This document shows, piece by piece, positions 7,634 to 16,177 of a stretch of 64,000 nt of DNA (position 1 is the stretch's first letter; each line of letters begins with the position of its first letter). A program made the position numbers and the translations under genes. The stretch is taken from positions 102,119-166,118 of the forward strand of contig JAFZUW010000070.1 of assembly GCA_017618195.1 (NCBI GenBank). The letters are read 5' to 3'. The stretch is from Lachnospiraceae bacterium (lineage in GTDB: Bacteria > Bacillota > Clostridia > Lachnospirales > Lachnospiraceae). Under the pieces are notes generated by a model. That model was not told the origin of the DNA. It saw only the letters and a program-made list of their open reading frames with translations, and did not search any database.

Positions 7634-9235
7634 TCAGAATAAATCCAGCATGCTGTCCAGATATACCTCTTCGCGGATTTTCAGACGGTATTCCGGCTTC
7701 ACCATGTAGTATAAAAGCATCTCAAGGACAACCGCACTTCCGAGGCTGCGGCCCTCGATTTTAAACTCCCGGAACCCTGCCGGCAGATACGTATCCGCAA
7801 TATCCTCTGTCCCGATAAACCCGGGATTGGCCATTGCATCCGAGAAGCGGTATCCGCGCTCCGCCGTAGGCGATACGCACACATGATCCTCACAATCTTC
7901 GCCGAGGCTCTTGCGGCTTACGTTCTCATAGCAGTTCTTCCGGTCATAACAGCCGAACCAGCAGCATTCGTTACATAAAAACTCTACCTTGCGCTTCTGC
8001 TCATCACTTAATGCGTTCAGAACATTCCACGCTTTATTCAGCCGGAAATCCGGCACGACATAGCGGAACTCGTCACGGTTCAGTTCCGAAACGAACTGTC
8101 CCGGGTCCGTCAGCACCTTTGTCGTCGAAGACACGAAGCAGAATCCCGGATAATGCTTTTTGATATAATCAAGCAGCAGATCGGAATGAATCACGATGCC
8201 ATTTGCCGCCTCCGAATGCTCGAACATCGCGCAAAGTTCATTGCAGCGGCGGTCCGCCAGATGCTCCTTCGTAAGCAGAGAATTGCTGAACGTGAGGTGC
8301 GCCGGAATCCTGTATTCGTTCATAAGCGCAAGCACGTCGGATGCTTCCGCGTCCCCGAACCCGACACGCCCGCCGCCCCAGATGCAGTCTTTCGGAGCGC
8401 CGTAAATCGAGCCGATTTCGCACCAGTCATAGAAATACTCCCTATGCTCGCGGAAGATCGGCAGAAACGCCTTATAAAGATCGTAAAACTCAAATAAACC
8501 GGGCAGGTGATAATATGCCTTCATCCCCTCGGGGATGCACCGGCCACCCGGCTTTTGAAATTCCATGTACCAAAAGAGCGGGATGTCCTCATTGCCCGCG
8601 GAACCGTCATAAGCCTTCGGCTCATCGGCATGCACGAGTGTGAGCCCCGCTTCGGCCGCGGCATTCAGATAGAAAGAAAGCGGCCTGTGGTAGTGCGTTG
8701 TCGGTCCCCAGAAACGGTTTTCGGATTCGTGAGGGGTGATATAGGACGAAACAAGCTTGCCTGCCGTGCCGTCCTCACCCTTTACCCACGGACCGTTATA
8801 AAACGCAGGGTGCACGATCGAGCCGTAAAATGTTCCTCCGGGCTTCAATATCCTGCGGCATTCCGCCAAAATCCCGCCGACATTCTCCACATCCATCAGC
8901 ACCTGGTTGCAAAACACGATATCAAACGCCTCGTCCGGAAACGTCATCGGCTCCGTAATATCCATTACGGCAAATGTGACGCCCGGGTATTTCTTCTTCG
9001 CGAGTTCGATCATCGCCCGAGAGCCGTCCGCTCCGACGGCCTGCCCGCCGATCCGGTTGAAGTAATCGGTATACCGGCCGTAGCCGCATCCGAGGTCCAG
9101 AACATATTCGCCGTTAAGTTGTTTGAACCGTTCCCGAACGGCTTCCTCATTGGCATTGGCAAATGCCGAGCGTTCCTGCTCCGCGGCATACGATTCCGCC
9201 GCTTCGTTCCATTGTCCGATGACATGTTCACTCAT
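7634..9235 (-). CDS. Methyltransferase fused to a U32-like domain
   Basis: A 533-residue fusion. Residues 1 to about 230 are a class I methyltransferase (motif I VLDLGCGYGRYTDYF at 45-59; NQVLMDVE later). The rest resembles the TIM-barrel U32 family, with a Cys-rich segment (CNECCWFGCYDRKNC) and a conserved ending EMLLYYMVKPEYR. U32-like proteins such as RlhA, TrhP and UbiU bind iron-sulfur clusters and act in hydroxylation rather than proteolysis; the assignment here is by overall pattern and is tentative. It is the first gene of the operon leading to two radical SAM enzymes. GGAG lies 9-10 bases before the ATG. Confidence 0.65.
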   Translation of the reverse strand: MSEHVIGQWNEAAESYAAEQERSAFANANEEAVRERFKQLNGEYVLDLGCGYGRYTDYFNRIGGQAVGADGSRAMIELAKKKYPGVTFAVMDITEPMTFPDEAFDIVFCNQVLMDVENVGGILAECRRILKPGGTFYGSIVHPAFYNGPWVKGEDGTAGKLVSSYITPHESENRFWGPTTHYHRPLSFYLNAAAEAGLTLVHADEPKAYDGSAGNEDIPLFWYMEFQKPGGRCIPEGMKAYYHLPGLFEFYDLYKAFLPIFREHREYFYDWCEIGSIYGAPKDCIWGGGRVGFGDAEASDVLALMNEYRIPAHLTFSNSLLTKEHLADRRCNELCAMFEHSEAANGIVIHSDLLLDYIKKHYPGFCFVSSTTKVLTDPGQFVSELNRDEFRYVVPDFRLNKAWNVLNALSDEQKRKVEFLCNECCWFGCYDRKNCYENVSRKSLGEDCEDHVCVSPTAERGYRFSDAMANPGFIGTEDIADTYLPAGFREFKIEGRSLGSAVVLEMLLYYMVKPEYRLKIREEVYLDSMLDLF

Positions 9236-9293
9236 ACTTGCGTCTCCGTTTCTTACTCGTGACCGGTTTGATCCACAGCATCTTCCGGCTTCC

Positions 9294-9383
9294 GGCAGGC
9301 CTTACTGTCCGTAACGATCCCCGGTAAGCCATATTACCGGTATTGCTCCGGGGCAAACCTTATTGTCCGTACCGCTCCCGGTA
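9294..9383. repeat. Imperfect direct repeat at the APH-like gene 3' end
   Basis: Bases 9352-9383, which include the kinase stop codon, recur as 9294-9326 with about 27 of 33 positions matching and one gap. Both copies retain a TAA on the minus strand. The second copy is non-coding. Confidence 0.6.
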
Positions 9384-10277
9384 TTCCGCAGTGTACCAAT
9401 CGGGAATGATCTTGCGGAAACCGTTATAATGCTCAAAAGCCGCCTTAGCCCTTCGGACCATGCCGTCGATATCCTTCTGACCGAACGGCTCGGCCCATTT
9501 GATGGAGAACAGGGAAGCCTGCGCGACATACACCGCGTTTGCGCTCCAGAAGTCTTCCGGAATCTTATCCCCGAAATAGGCGTCGATCTGGCCGATGCAG
9601 TAAGGTACGCTGATCTCGGTCCCGAAGCTTTCGAGCTTGTAAAACTCCTCGTACGGATCCCCGATCTCCCACCGGTTGAAATCGATCACGCCGATCGATC
9701 CGTCTGCCATATAGATCAAATTGCCCGGATGATAATCCCCATGCATGTACACCGGCGGCTGCTGCCAGATCTTGTCGATATTGTCTTTCACGTAGCGGAT
9801 TGCAACCTCATCGTCCGCAATCCGCAGGTTCGAACTTTCGTACCGCCCGAGCTGCATCAGTTTCTTCTCCTGCTTGGTCTTCTGCGGAATATCCTCAGTC
9901 TCCAAAGGAATTGAGTGAATTTTTCGAAGAATCTCACCCGCCTGCCTTCCGAGCCGGTACTGTTCCTGTTCCGGCATCTTCGGAAGCATTTCCTCAAGAT
10001 CACTTCCCTCTACCCACGAAAGAAGCATGTATACGCTCTTCCCGCCGTCGCAAGTGCCGAACGAAACCGGCATTGACATGGCAAAACCGAGTTTCGAGTA
10101 CTTTTCGATTACGCGGTATTCCTTCTTCTTTTCTTCAAACTGACCGATATCCGAGACCCGAAGCAGCAGCTTCTCACCGGAGTTCGTCCGGATCCGGTAT
10201 TTGCGGTCGCTTGACCAGCCTTTGTCGACCGGCTCTATGCTTTCCCAGTTCTTACTTTCTTCGATATCCAAAAACAT
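9360..10277 (-). CDS. Aminoglycoside phosphotransferase-family kinase
   Basis: 305 residues. HGDYHPGNL near residue 180 is the Brenner catalytic loop (Asp base, Asn metal ligand), and IDFNRWEIGDP near 200 is the DFG-like metal site, as in the APH/choline kinase fold. The family phosphorylates aminoglycosides, macrolides or small metabolites; no resistance subtype can be assigned. Start at 10277 is set by GGGGAG upstream and by the end of the tautomerase gene at 10303. A true resistance role is possible but unproven. An imperfect copy of its 3' end follows downstream. Confidence 0.8.
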   Translation of the reverse strand: MFLDIEESKNWESIEPVDKGWSSDRKYRIRTNSGEKLLLRVSDIGQFEEKKKEYRVIEKYSKLGFAMSMPVSFGTCDGGKSVYMLLSWVEGSDLEEMLPKMPEQEQYRLGRQAGEILRKIHSIPLETEDIPQKTKQEKKLMQLGRYESSNLRIADDEVAIRYVKDNIDKIWQQPPVYMHGDYHPGNLIYMADGSIGVIDFNRWEIGDPYEEFYKLESFGTEISVPYCIGQIDAYFGDKIPEDFWSANAVYVAQASLFSIKWAEPFGQKDIDGMVRRAKAAFEHYNGFRKIIPDWYTAEYRERYGQ

Positions 10278-10302
10278 TTCATCTTCTCCCCATTCACGTT
10301 TT

Positions 10303-10647
10303 TCAGAAATTACCGCCGTTCCATCCCCAATCCTGCGTCGAGGAGTATTTGACGTAAACCATTTCGCCCGCAATTCCGAGCACCTCGCCGAAGATTTTCG
10401 TAATCTCGGCCGTCATATTCGAGAGCGCGCCGCTGTCGGCCGTTCCCAGGATGCTCACTTCGACAAATGCCATGGGGTTACTGTTGTCGCCCCGGAAATA
10501 CAGATGATAGTTATCCTCAAACCCCGTCATCAGCCATGTTTCGCTCTTTCCGGGAAGCAGCGCAATCGCCTGCCCGAGTCTTGCTTTCAGTTCCTTTTCC
10601 TGCGCATCCGTAATTTTGATGCTGATTTTCGAATCAATAAACGGCAT
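10303..10647 (-). CDS. MIF-like tautomerase
   Basis: A 114-residue protein of the macrophage migration inhibitory factor family, beginning Met-Pro-Phe-Ile and ending STQDWGWNGGNF, the family's typical C terminus. In this family the initiator Met is removed and Pro1 acts as the catalytic base for keto-enol tautomerisation. That requirement, together with AAGGAGG 10 bases upstream, fixes the start at 10647 rather than a longer frame. It lies between the kinase and a methyltransferase with gaps of 16-26 bases. MIF homologues are less common in Clostridia than 4-oxalocrotonate-type tautomerases. The physiological substrate is unknown. Confidence 0.87.
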   Translation of the reverse strand: MPFIDSKISIKITDAQEKELKARLGQAIALLPGKSETWLMTGFEDNYHLYFRGDNSNPMAFVEVSILGTADSGALSNMTAEITKIFGEVLGIAGEMVYVKYSSTQDWGWNGGNF

Positions 10648-10663
10648 AATGTTATCCTCCTTT

Positions 10664-11416
10664 TTATATACTTCCCGCATAGGCAACCGATTGATTGGCA
10701 ATCGTCACGTTTCCCTCTGCGGCATATTTTTCAAACACATCGGCGACTGCCTTCAGGTATTCCTCATACCGCGCGTCGCCTTCCATCAGCGAGTAAGAAC
10801 CGGACAGGCTTCTAAGGATAAATGCGTCACGGTTCAGATACAGCGGATTCGCGAACGATACGAATTCGTATCCGTTCCGGAAGAACTCCCGGATCCGCGG
10901 GTCATCCTTTACGATTCCGCCGTTAAAGCCCTTAAAGTGCGGGCAATATTCCGTATAGATTTCGCGCATGTCCCGGTTGAGCGGATCCGATTCATCGCGG
11001 ATGTTCCAGATTAAGAATACCATCCCGTCGGGCCTTAAGATACGGGCGCATTCGCTGCGGAATTTCGCAACATCGAACCAGTGGAACGCCTGCGCCGTCG
11101 TAACAAAACCGACGGAACCCGCTTCGAGCGTCGTATCAGACGCATCTCCTTTTACGGAGCGGAAGTTTGAAAGCCCGCCGAGTTCCTGTTCCGCCGTACG
11201 GCGCATGTCGTCATTCGGCTCCACGCAGAACACCGTGCTGCCGCGCTCCAAAAGCTGTGCGGCAAATTTGCCGGTGCCGGAACCGATATCGGCGATGACC
11301 GAGTCCGCGGTAACGCCGTAACAGCCGTACAGACAGTCAATCAGTTCTTTCGCGTAGCTCGGCCGCCCGGCCGCGTAGGCCTCGGCGTGGCCGTTAAAAA
11401 GTTTCGTTTCGTCCAT
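10664..11416 (-). CDS. Class I SAM-dependent methyltransferase
   Basis: 250 residues with motif I VIADIGSGTGKFAAQL, acidic motif II FCVEPNDD and a conserved TTAQAFHWFD segment, resembling small-molecule and biotin-synthesis-type methyltransferases. Start at 11416 (MDETKLF) is chosen because AAAGGAGACCT precedes it; a longer frame from 11431 lacks a ribosome site. It is the first of three closely spaced genes with the tautomerase and kinase. The substrate cannot be told. Confidence 0.8.
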   Translation of the reverse strand: MDETKLFNGHAEAYAAGRPSYAKELIDCLYGCYGVTADSVIADIGSGTGKFAAQLLERGSTVFCVEPNDDMRRTAEQELGGLSNFRSVKGDASDTTLEAGSVGFVTTAQAFHWFDVAKFRSECARILRPDGMVFLIWNIRDESDPLNRDMREIYTEYCPHFKGFNGGIVKDDPRIREFFRNGYEFVSFANPLYLNRDAFILRSLSGSYSLMEGDARYEEYLKAVADVFEKYAAEGNVTIANQSVAYAGSI

Positions 11417-11518
11417 AGGTCTCCTTTCCATGGAGGCTATGAGTTCCGGGATGATTACATGAGATTCCTCCTGTCCCCGGGATGCTTGCAGCCGATCCCC
11501 CTCGGGTCCATCGGATAA

Positions 11519-12718
11519 TCACAGAAGCTTCCCCTTCCACTCCGATTCCGGAAGCATCGGGACACCGAGATATTCACTGAATCTGCGGAACGCGTCACCG
11601 ATCGCGGCGAGCATCTCGCCGGTTACCTTGACATCCTTCTCCCACCACCAGTTTTTGAGTTTTAACGGCTCCTTTCCGTTGTTCTTCTCGGGTTCAAACC
11701 GCGCAACGAAGCGGTTCCCGTAAAGCACCGGCAGAACGTAATATCCGTACTGCCGTTTCGCGGCCGGTGTATACACCTCCCACGAGTATTTGAAATCAAA
11801 TATCTGTTCCGTGATCCCGCGGTCCCAGATCAGGTTGTCAAGCGGTGCGATGAACTGCGCCGTCACATCGGTCACCGGTTTTCCGAGAAGGTTTTCGTCC
11901 TCCTTTCGGATGTAAAGCGGCTCCTTCGTGCCGTTAACCCGAAGCTCCGCGAGTTCTCCGTCCTCAACCAGCTCACGGATGATTTCCTCGCGCGGATGGC
12001 GGTTATACAGAAAATGCCACAGCCAGGCGCCGGTGTTCTTGTTCCATACCATGCCGATGCTTCCGATTCTTCGCTTGATGTACCAGCGAAGGAACTCCTG
12101 CTCGTCGGCAAACGGATCCGCTCCGTTCAGAATCTCCGGCTTATAAAGCCTCTCACTCAGATCGTACACCCGCTGTGCCTTCTGCTTCGAGTGAATACCG
12201 ATCCGTCCGTCATGGAACAGATAATCAAGCGCCGCGCTCGAAAGTTTTCCGTGACCCCAGCCTCCCTTTTCCGCGCGGCCGCCGATGTTGATTTTATTGG
12301 CCGGAAGCGGTCCGTTCTCCCGGACATAGGCAACCGTCTCATCGAGCATGTTCAGCGCTTCCGAGGAGCCTCTGTTTGCAAGAATTCCGACCAGTGAATC
12401 GGTCGTCGCCTTGCGGACTCTGGCCATGCTCGGGTAGTCCTCCATCAAAATGATCGAGACGACTTTGTCAAAGCCGTCGACCAGAAACCGTTCCTTGTAA
12501 AGCATGTCGTAAAGCATCTGCGGACGGTAATTCTTCACCCGCGACTGCAGCACCAAGTCCGGATTCCGCCCGACCACATTGAGCGGATCATACTGGATGC
12601 ACCGCACCCGCTCCATAAAGCGCTTTGCGCCTTCGTAACCTTCGAACCGGCCGAAATCGCCGAGTCCCTGGTAAGTCACAAGGAAATCTCTTGCATTTTC
12701 CTTCGAAATCTCAATCAT
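11519..12718 (-). CDS. AlkX/YcaQ-type winged-helix DNA glycosylase
   Basis: 399 residues of the HTH_42 family. The segment RCIQYDPLNVVGRNPDL places a Gln-x-Asp motif at Q42-D44. AlkZ-type crosslink glycosylases use Gln-x-Gln, whereas E. coli YcaQ (AlkX) uses Gln-x-Asp, so AlkX-type unhooking of bulky or crosslinked alkyl-DNA lesions is the best guess. The C-terminal part has the conserved LDNLIWDR and YGYYVLPVL strands. It is preceded by a small membrane protein gene and followed by the methyltransferase operon. Confidence 0.82.
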   Translation of the reverse strand: MIEISKENARDFLVTYQGLGDFGRFEGYEGAKRFMERVRCIQYDPLNVVGRNPDLVLQSRVKNYRPQMLYDMLYKERFLVDGFDKVVSIILMEDYPSMARVRKATTDSLVGILANRGSSEALNMLDETVAYVRENGPLPANKINIGGRAEKGGWGHGKLSSAALDYLFHDGRIGIHSKQKAQRVYDLSERLYKPEILNGADPFADEQEFLRWYIKRRIGSIGMVWNKNTGAWLWHFLYNRHPREEIIRELVEDGELAELRVNGTKEPLYIRKEDENLLGKPVTDVTAQFIAPLDNLIWDRGITEQIFDFKYSWEVYTPAAKRQYGYYVLPVLYGNRFVARFEPEKNNGKEPLKLKNWWWEKDVKVTGEMLAAIGDAFRRFSEYLGVPMLPESEWKGKLL

Positions 12719-12763
12719 GTCCTGTCCCTTGGATTCTTTCGCGCACCGCTTGGAATCCCTATT

Positions 12764-13180
12764 CTAATATTCCGTCTTCACCGTATCCAGTTCAAAAATC
12801 TTTTTGAACCGTTCTTCATCCTCGGGCGTGCGGATAACCATTACTTCCGTAAACTGCCCGTTCTTCCGGTTCTTAAAGCCTGCGACCCTCTCACCGGTGC
12901 AGATGGAACTGCGGATCACGGCATACTGCGTCTCAGGGTCGTATGCAATCTTTTCACGCAGGTTTTTCTCATAATACGGAACCCTTGCGGAATCCTGACT
13001 CATCTCAATCATAAAGACAACGAGAAATGCCAGAAGGCTCACACTGCCGATGATAACCGGCACCCAAAATACCCGCCCGGTAATCAGCCACAGCACGAAC
13101 GGGACCGCCGCACCTATGAGAAGGCTTGCGCCGATCCACTTGCCGGCATAACTGTTCGTATTAATCTTCGGAATTCTCAT
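12764..13180 (-). CDS. Two-helix membrane protein, unknown function
   Basis: 138 residues with two hydrophobic segments (about 16-37 and 40-60) followed by a soluble domain rich in charged residues. No family is recognised. It starts 10 bases after the HD-domain gene with GAGGTATGATTT upstream, so it belongs to the same transcript. No catalytic motif is visible. Confidence 0.7.
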   Translation of the reverse strand: MRIPKINTNSYAGKWIGASLLIGAAVPFVLWLITGRVFWVPVIIGSVSLLAFLVVFMIEMSQDSARVPYYEKNLREKIAYDPETQYAVIRSSICTGERVAGFKNRKNGQFTEVMVIRTPEDEERFKKIFELDTVKTEY

Positions 13181-13190
13181 AAATCATACC

Positions 13191-13775
13191 TCAGGGGCGG
13201 AAATGATCCTTATCCACCGCCGTATACAGGTCCGTTCCCATCCTCCGCTCAAAATACTCCTTGAGCCCAAGGTTCGTGTTCCATTTGTCCGGGTCGTAAA
13301 ACCCATAACGTCTCTTCACATCGGACATGCGGTCGATGATGTCCATCACGCCTTCCGCCCCGGAAATCGCGTCGCAAAGCTGGATCAGACGGTCGTAATC
13401 GTCATACTCGGCTGCGGCAAGCTGATCCATGATCAACTTTGTTTCCTCGGGCGTCGTATCCTTGTTGCCCACATAACTTTCAAACACCTTGTTATTGAAC
13501 GAGTGCGTGAGGCAGATCTTCGCGGCCTCGTCGTAACCGAGCGACATCATGTAGGTATAGCCGTCGTAAACATGGCCGAGATGTCTCTTGCCGAACCGCC
13601 GTCCGATATCATGCAGCAACCCGACCACATACGCCTTCTCCGCATTCATTCCGGATCTCGCTGCAATCGCCTCCGCGCAGTGCGCAGCTGTCCGGCAGTG
13701 GTCGCCCCACGGCCCCGGATTGAGCAGCTCCGATTCCTTTACAAGCCGCTCCGCTTCTTCTCTTGTCGGATACAT
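13191..13775 (-). CDS. HD-domain hydrolase
   Basis: 194 residues with the HD metal-binding pattern: a first His in the region DHCRTAAHC, then LLHDIGRRFG, a later His in LTHSFNNK and the Asp in LIQLCDAI. HD proteins hydrolyse phosphate esters of nucleotides or small metabolites. GGGGG lies upstream of the ATG at 13775. It sits in an operon with the membrane protein downstream and a small frame upstream. The substrate is not deducible. Confidence 0.8.
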   Translation of the reverse strand: MYPTREEAERLVKESELLNPGPWGDHCRTAAHCAEAIAARSGMNAEKAYVVGLLHDIGRRFGKRHLGHVYDGYTYMMSLGYDEAAKICLTHSFNNKVFESYVGNKDTTPEETKLIMDQLAAAEYDDYDRLIQLCDAISGAEGVMDIIDRMSDVKRRYGFYDPDKWNTNLGLKEYFERRMGTDLYTAVDKDHFRP

Positions 13776-13817
13776 TTTATTTTCCCCCTGTTGTATTATT
13801 TCGCGCGGGCACTGCGG

Positions 13818-13937
13818 TCACGCCTGCGTTTTCTTTTCGTAATCGGCCAGGAATCCTCCCTGAGCCTTTGCTTTCTTCATCGCCGAAGCGAGTACGCCGT
13901 CAAAGCCGTGCTTGCGATAGCCGAGACTTACTACCAT
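13818..13937 (-). CDS. Small frame, 39 residues
   Basis: A complete frame beginning MVVSLGYRKHGFDG and ending ADYEKKTQA, with GGGAGG 7 bases before the ATG and a start 16 bases after the ceramidase-like gene. It is basic (many Lys) and has no membrane segment. It resembles no family I know. Good spacing and the ribosome site support translation; it could also be the relic of a longer gene. Confidence 0.5.
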   Translation of the reverse strand: MVVSLGYRKHGFDGVLASAMKKAKAQGGFLADYEKKTQA

Positions 13938-13953
13938 AATGTCGCCTCCCGTA

Positions 13954-15249
13954 TTACGCCTTGCTGTCCGTGATAAAGCGGATCAGCCGCGATGCTTCCT
14001 CCCGCCGGAACGGGTATACCCGCTCGATGTACACATAGTAAATCAGCATCGACCAGAACACCTCGTATCCGCCGTAATCAAATTCCTCTTCCGTCGGAAA
14101 ATACAACAGGCACCCGTTTGTGTAGCCGTTCACATAGAAAAACTCATCCTGCGTAAGCCGTTCCGCTTCAAGCGCAAAGCCGGCCATGAATTCGTACGGG
14201 CCGCCGCACATGGTAACATCGCCCAGCGACCAATACTGCATCTCCACATCCTCGTGCTGCTCGCAGATACCCTCCCCGTTGAGGCGTTCCACCCTGGCAA
14301 GCCACCCGGTGTCGGCAATCCCGCACAGCTCACGCGCTTCCTTCGCGATGCGCTGCGCTTCGTCGTTCGAAGGGACATCAGAGGAGAGTGTGATATGTCT
14401 TGCGTACATGCTCACACTGCAGTCTTGCTGCAGCTTAATGTCACCGTACACCTTCGCAACCGCTTCGGTAACCTCGCAGGCCATGTCCTTGAGGGCTGTT
14501 CTGCTTCTTATGTACCGTTCGCCCGTCGCGTCAACCGGCGTCTCCTCCGAGCAGAAATACTTCGGCGCCGTACTGCCTGCGGAGCCCTGGATCACCATTA
14601 CGGGACATCGGAAACGCTCTCCGGCAATCTCGCGAAGGTCTCCGAACCAATCCGGGGAAATCTTATTGTTATCTCTCTTAAGAACGTTTCCGTGCGCGGT
14701 CACGCGAAGGATCAGAAGCTTCGGAACAAGCCTTTCGCGTCCGTCACAATTCTCTCCTTCTTGAGACGTACTCTCCGGAACCTTGCAGACCTTGATCACT
14801 CCGATCCGGTCATCGGTCGCGTCCGAGACCGGCCGACGGTTCACACCGATCTTCGCCTCTGCATTGGACCACCCGACGGAAACCGCTGTCAGATCGGCCG
14901 CTGCCTGACGCACTGCCCCGAGGATCCTGTCGCAGACCGTACCGTAATACTCCGGCTCCCGGTCTGCATCCGGTGCGGCATGCGTGTGCGAAAAGCACAG
15001 CATGACCTTCTCTGCGGTCACGCCGAGAGTGGCGGCAATCATTTTCCGAAGCTGATCCGACAGCTCCCTCGTAAAGCCGATGCTGTCAATCGTAATCAGG
15101 CAGCACTTTTCCTCCGCTTCCCACACAGTAACCTGTGCGAGCAGCGGTTTCAGCACTCCTGCTGACTTGTTGTCAGGGCGATAAAACCCGACCAGTTCCA
15201 TCGGCCGGTCCGGCGTGATATCCGCCTGACTGTAACCTAAACGCAACAT
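13954..15249 (-). CDS. Neutral ceramidase N-terminal-domain-like protein
   Basis: 431 residues beginning LGYSQADITPDRPMELVGF, the signature start of the neutral/alkaline non-lysosomal ceramidase fold, and carrying SHTHAAPD near residue 90 as the zinc-site His pair. There is no signal peptide, and the length matches cytoplasmic bacterial members rather than full secreted ceramidases with a C-terminal domain. Such proteins probably hydrolyse amide bonds, but ceramide is unlikely as substrate in a bacterium without sphingolipids. It starts 10 bases after the Nudix gene and heads the run into the small frame and HD gene. Confidence 0.78.
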   Translation of the reverse strand: MLRLGYSQADITPDRPMELVGFYRPDNKSAGVLKPLLAQVTVWEAEEKCCLITIDSIGFTRELSDQLRKMIAATLGVTAEKVMLCFSHTHAAPDADREPEYYGTVCDRILGAVRQAAADLTAVSVGWSNAEAKIGVNRRPVSDATDDRIGVIKVCKVPESTSQEGENCDGRERLVPKLLILRVTAHGNVLKRDNNKISPDWFGDLREIAGERFRCPVMVIQGSAGSTAPKYFCSEETPVDATGERYIRSRTALKDMACEVTEAVAKVYGDIKLQQDCSVSMYARHITLSSDVPSNDEAQRIAKEARELCGIADTGWLARVERLNGEGICEQHEDVEMQYWSLGDVTMCGGPYEFMAGFALEAERLTQDEFFYVNGYTNGCLLYFPTEEEFDYGGYEVFWSMLIYYVYIERVYPFRREEASRLIRFITDSKA

Positions 15250-15259
15250 GTTCTCCCCT

Positions 15260-15733
15260 CTATATGGGGTAACTGATCTCGTCGCCCCACCGTTTGATCT
15301 CGTTGAAAAATCCTTCGACCTGCATCAGACCGTATGCCCACAGAAACGCACGGTCCTTCTCGCTGATCTCGTCAAGCGACATCCACAGCACTTCCTTTAA
15401 AGGCGGATCGTCGCCGGTCTGCTCAGGGTCGTAGCCCGTGATCGCGTCCTGATCATCGGGGATACGCACCTCGAACGAGTACTCCGCGGCGCCGTCTGAC
15501 TTGTACTGCACCGTGAGCGGCCGCACGATTGTTCCGTCCAGACCGCACTCTTCCCGAAGCTCGCGGATTGCCGCCTGCTCCGGTGTCTCGCCTTCCTCGA
15601 TGCCGCCGCCCGGTACCGTGTAGAACAGTCTCCCGAAATAGAAGACCTTCTCCATCAGGATTTTTCCGTTCCGCGTGACGATCGCGACGCTGCGGCTGCG
15701 GCGATATACATATTCTATCTCCTTGTCCATCAT
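15260..15733 (-). CDS. Nudix hydrolase
   Basis: 157 residues with a complete Nudix box: GGGIEEGETPEQAAIREL followed by REECG, that is G-x5-E-x7-RE-x2-EE-x-G. The family cleaves nucleoside diphosphates linked to another group, and the exact substrate cannot be read. A GTG at 15739 is in frame, but GGGG abuts it; the ATG at 15733 has usable spacing and is preferred. It starts 11 bases after the TIGR04076-like gene in a compact operon. Confidence 0.85.
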   Translation of the reverse strand: MMDKEIEYVYRRSRSVAIVTRNGKILMEKVFYFGRLFYTVPGGGIEEGETPEQAAIRELREECGLDGTIVRPLTVQYKSDGAAEYSFEVRIPDDQDAITGYDPEQTGDDPPLKEVLWMSLDEISEKDRAFLWAYGLMQVEGFFNEIKRWGDEISYPI

Positions 15734-15744
15734 CTGCACCCCGT

Positions 15745-16110
15745 TTATACTGTCTCGTCCGGATACTCCCAGAATCCGCCCTTGTGGAAGTTCTCATTCC
15801 CGAGCGGCTTTGCCGTCAGCCGAAACATGACGCATCCGTCCGGGCACACGATCGTCTTCGTGTATTTGCTGTCACCGCCGAGGTTCTCGAGGTCGCCGCC
15901 GCTGCGGATCGCCTCCATCAGCGGGTACAGCATCATCATGGTCTTTGAGCAGATGCCGTAGCCGTCCTTGTTCACCGGGCAGCCGTACGTGCACGTGTAC
16001 GTGTCGCCGATCTCCTCGCCGTTGCGGCAGTACCGCTCGGTGTGGTCACCGTGCAGAAAGCCGGTAACCTCAACCGTAAACTCGCATTCTTCATCGTACC
16101 ACTTTTTCAT
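15745..16110 (-). CDS. Cys-rich TIGR04076-like protein
   Basis: 121 residues with CTYGCPVNKDGYGICSK and a later CPDG, matching my recollection of the TIGR04076 family, short cysteine-rich proteins of unknown function in anaerobes. The Cys pattern could bind a metal or cluster. Start at 16110 (MKKWYDEECEF) follows GGAGAGAAAATGAT. The annotated start overlaps the end of a 21-codon frame, suggesting translational coupling with the upstream alkyltransferase-like gene. Confidence 0.65.
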   Translation of the reverse strand: MKKWYDEECEFTVEVTGFLHGDHTERYCRNGEEIGDTYTCTYGCPVNKDGYGICSKTMMMLYPLMEAIRSGGDLENLGGDSKYTKTIVCPDGCVMFRLTAKPLGNENFHKGGFWEYPDETV

Positions 16111-16111
16111 A

Positions 16112-16177
16112 TCATTTTCTCTCCTCTCCAATCGCCTTGAGCGCACCGAGTTCCTTATAAAGCTCCGATTCACTCAT
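16112..16177 (-). CDS. 21-residue frame coupling two genes
   Basis: The frame MSESELYKELGALKAIGEER plus a final Lys starts at an ATGA overlap with the stop of the YjbR-alkyltransferase gene and ends TGA two bases before the next ATG. It could be a coupling leader or the remnant of a gene. Translation is not proven. Confidence 0.3.
   Translation of the reverse strand: MSESELYKELGALKAIGEERK

Noticed and set aside
5447-9235. Treating the three-gene radical SAM operon as part of the RiPP cluster
   Set aside because: A strong terminator and a separate promoter divide them, and the trio looks like a stand-alone conserved operon; kept as an open question.
13939-15165. A 408-codon plus-strand open frame
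   Set aside because: It is antisense to the ceramidase-like gene, which has the conserved motifs; the frame has none.
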